Source: Anaerolineales bacterium (GTDB lineage Bacteria; Chloroflexota; Anaerolineae; 4572-78; J111). Taken from it: a stretch of 64,000 bases of DNA. Made by a program: the position numbers and the translations under genes. Location of the stretch: NCBI GenBank assembly GCA_015075185.1, contig JABTUW010000007.1, positions 344,384 to 408,383 on the forward strand. Direction: 5' to 3'. Shown piece after piece: positions 62,351-64,000 of the stretch (positions within the stretch are counted from its first letter, which is position 1; the number at the start of each line of letters is the position of its first letter). The notes below the pieces were generated by a model. It worked only from the letters and a program-made list of their open reading frames with translations. It was not told the origin of the DNA and did not search any database.

Positions 62351-63535
62351 GTGGACAACAAGATCGCTGGCGTGGTGGTCACCTTTGTGGACATCACCGA
62401 GCGCAAGCGAGCGGAGGAGGAAATCCGCGTCGCCAGGGTGTATGCCGAAAGCATCGTCGAAACCCTCCACGAGGCACTGCTGGTCCTGACCCCCGACCTG
62501 CGGGTGAAGTCGGCGAACTCGTCGTTCTACGAGCAGTTCCAGGTGCATCCGGAACAGACGGAAGGCCGGCTGATCTACGAACTGGGTAACAACCAGTGGG
62601 ACATCCCCGAGCTGCGGGTACTGCTCGAAGACGTGCTGCCTGATAATAAGGTCTTCACTGACTACGAAGTCAGCCACGACTTCGAGGACATTGGGGAGCG
62701 GGTGATGCGGCTTAACGGCCGCCGCCTGGATCACGTCCAGCTTATTTTGCTCGCCGTTGAGGACATAACTGAGCGTAAGCAGGCTGAGGCGGCACTCAAA
62801 ACCCTCAATGAGACGCTCGAAGGGCGCGTTACGGAGCGGACCGAGCAGGTCCGCCGGAGCGAGGACCTCATCCGCCAGATGGCCTCGCGGCTGACGTTGG
62901 CCGAGCAGGAGGAGCGCCGCCGCATCAGCCAGGTCCTCCACGACGACCTCCAGCAGCTTCTCTATGGCATTCAGTTGAAGATTGGCTTTATCAACCACAG
63001 CCTCGAGACGGGCGAGCGAGAGCAGCGCCTGACCCAGGCCGAGCAGAGCATCACCTTGATTGACAACGCCATCACGATGATCCGCCAGCTTACCGTGGAC
63101 CTCAGCCCGCCGGTGCTGACCCACGAGGGGCTGACCGACGCCCTGGACTGGCTGGTGACGCAGATGAAGGAGCTGCACGGCCTCCAGGTCAAGGTCGAGG
63201 CGGAGCAGAGCTTCCCACTCGCCGACGACAGTCTGCGGGTCTTACTCTTCCAGATCATTCGCGAGCTTCTCTTCAACGTGGTCAAGCACGCGGCAACCGA
63301 CCAGGCCAGGGTAACGCTGCGCGAAGAGGCGGGGCATCTGGTCATACAGATTAGCGACGAAGGCCGGGGCTTCGAGGTCGAGGCGGTTGCACCCGGACGC
63401 GAGCACGGCTTCGGTCTCCGCAGCATGCTCGAACGGCTTAATCTAATCGGCGGCCAGATGGAGATCGCCTCCCGGCCGGGCGAGGGTACGCGGGTAACTG
63501 TCTACGCGCCCCTGACGCCGCAGCAGAAATCGTAA
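62351..63535 (+). CDS. PAS-histidine kinase part of the CheB-CheR fusion
   Basis: This frame of 394 residues starts inside a PAS domain (VVVTFVDITERKRAEEE). A second PAS follows (about 30-150, ending ILLAVEDITERKQAEAAL), then a coiled coil and a HisKA_3 kinase: H-box EERRRISQVLHDDLQQLLYG (His at about 200) and ATPase motifs ELLFNVVKHAATDQARV, ISDEGRGFE and HGFGLRSMLERL. It should be the end of the same chain as 59844-61358. The ATG 62351 is an artefact of the open frame. Confidence 0.88.
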   Translation: MDNKIAGVVVTFVDITERKRAEEEIRVARVYAESIVETLHEALLVLTPDLRVKSANSSFYEQFQVHPEQTEGRLIYELGNNQWDIPELRVLLEDVLPDNKVFTDYEVSHDFEDIGERVMRLNGRRLDHVQLILLAVEDITERKQAEAALKTLNETLEGRVTERTEQVRRSEDLIRQMASRLTLAEQEERRRISQVLHDDLQQLLYGIQLKIGFINHSLETGEREQRLTQAEQSITLIDNAITMIRQLTVDLSPPVLTHEGLTDALDWLVTQMKELHGLQVKVEAEQSFPLADDSLRVLLFQIIRELLFNVVKHAATDQARVTLREEAGHLVIQISDEGRGFEVEAVAPGREHGFGLRSMLERLNLIGGQMEIASRPGEGTRVTVYAPLTPQQKS

Positions 63536-63744
63536 ATTGATCGAACGGAACCTTGACGGCCGCCCGCAGCCGGTTACGCCAGGCTTCTTTTTTCAGTGAC
63601 CGGCGGTTATCGTAGGGCAAATTCCTACACCAGCATAGGAAATTCACCTATTGTTAAAGCCAGGGTAACTGGATATACTTTTAAGATATGGCTCAATCGG
63701 GATGGGTAGCTGAGCAGTAAGAGAAAAATGGGAGAACAGGTTCT

Positions 63745-63924
63745 ATGGAAGTAATGCGGATTCTATTGGTTGACGACCATATCTTATTCCGTAAAGGCAT
63801 AGCTTCTTTGATATCGTCTCGCCAAGACATGAAAATCGTCGGCGAAGCGGGGGACGGGCTTGATTATAACGCGCCACCCGCGCCGCTCAGTTCGGCTCCT
63901 CGTCGTAACCTGCATCCGCGTTAG
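63745..63924 (+). pseudogene. Truncated NarL-type response regulator
   Basis: ATG 63745 gives a good receiver start: MEVMRILLVDDHILFRKGIA to GEAGDGL (about 40 residues). At about 63860 the sequence changes to unrelated DNA and the frame ends at TAG 63924. The phospho-Asp strand, the rest of the receiver and the output domain are missing. No other frame resumes the domain before 64000. It follows the CheB-CheR kinase and would have been its partner. Confidence 0.75.
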
Positions 63925-64000
63925 AGTCGGGGTTTAAGACAAGCGTTGCCTCCATTGCCCACTACCGCATGTTCGTGACGATTTCTTCGTAAATCCTCAC

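Overview
The window looks like a piece of a Chloroflexota chromosome (Anaerolineae-like), probably from a metagenome. The reasons are inference: Thr/Pro-rich linkers behind lipoprotein signals, an sdhCAB operon with a one-subunit cytochrome b, a CarD protein, a GxGYxYP-family lipoprotein, a BTAD/AAA/TPR regulator, and many short dispersed palindromic repeats, some inside genes. I saw no rRNA, tRNA, CRISPR array or transposase gene.

Layout. 1-9.2 kb (minus): the end of a secreted M28 peptidase, a lipoprotein, succinate dehydrogenase sdhC-sdhA-sdhB and a large FtsX-type permease. 9.4-12.1 kb (plus): a zinc-finger membrane protein and a GxGYxYP lipoprotein. 12.1-14.1 kb (minus): an unknown gene, a SelW-like gene with an in-frame TGA at the CxxU position (a candidate selenoprotein), and lgt. 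14.3-19.9 kb: a partner-switching module (PP2C phosphatase fused to an anti-sigma-type kinase, two STAS proteins, a receiver), an FAD oxidoreductase, a third STAS protein and a SnoaL-like protein. 20-28.9 kb: a 1228-residue BTAD/AAA/TPR regulator, a sugar-phosphate isomerase-like protein, clpC, rpsA and ridA. 29.1-30.5 kb: an ArsR/AHSA1/PhnB-like trio.

30.7-38.4 kb is a phosphate-starvation region: pstS-pstC-pstA-pstB-arsC-phoU on the minus strand. PstA carries a PstS-like phosphate-binding domain with its two halves in swapped order (circular permutation), inserted between TM1 and the remaining permease. An array of six 11-bp PHO-box repeats lies before pstS. A second six-unit array lies before three small unknown genes.

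38.5-45.7 kb is a fructose PTS operon (EIIA-HPr-EI fusion, fruK, EIIB'BC) and a divergent LacI-family regulator gene. Both promoters have the form TTGACA-17 bp-TACAAT with a matching operator over the -10. The regulator gene is broken by about ten one-base deletions, all in short homopolymers, and is flanked by two copies of a MITE-like repeat. 46.2-50.2 kb is a type IIG-like restriction-modification enzyme split by one frameshift. 50.7-57.4 kb holds stress-type genes: a second-type GroEL, a fatty acid desaturase, a pentapeptide protein, CarD, an RRM protein, a receiver and a GlsB-like protein. 57.6-63.9 kb is signalling: a NarL-type two-component pair, a pseudo-receiver, a CheB-CheR-PAS-histidine kinase fusion with a badly frameshifted middle, and a truncated response regulator.

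Most frame breaks are single-base deletions in runs of the same base, so a consensus error in the assembly is a real alternative to gene decay.
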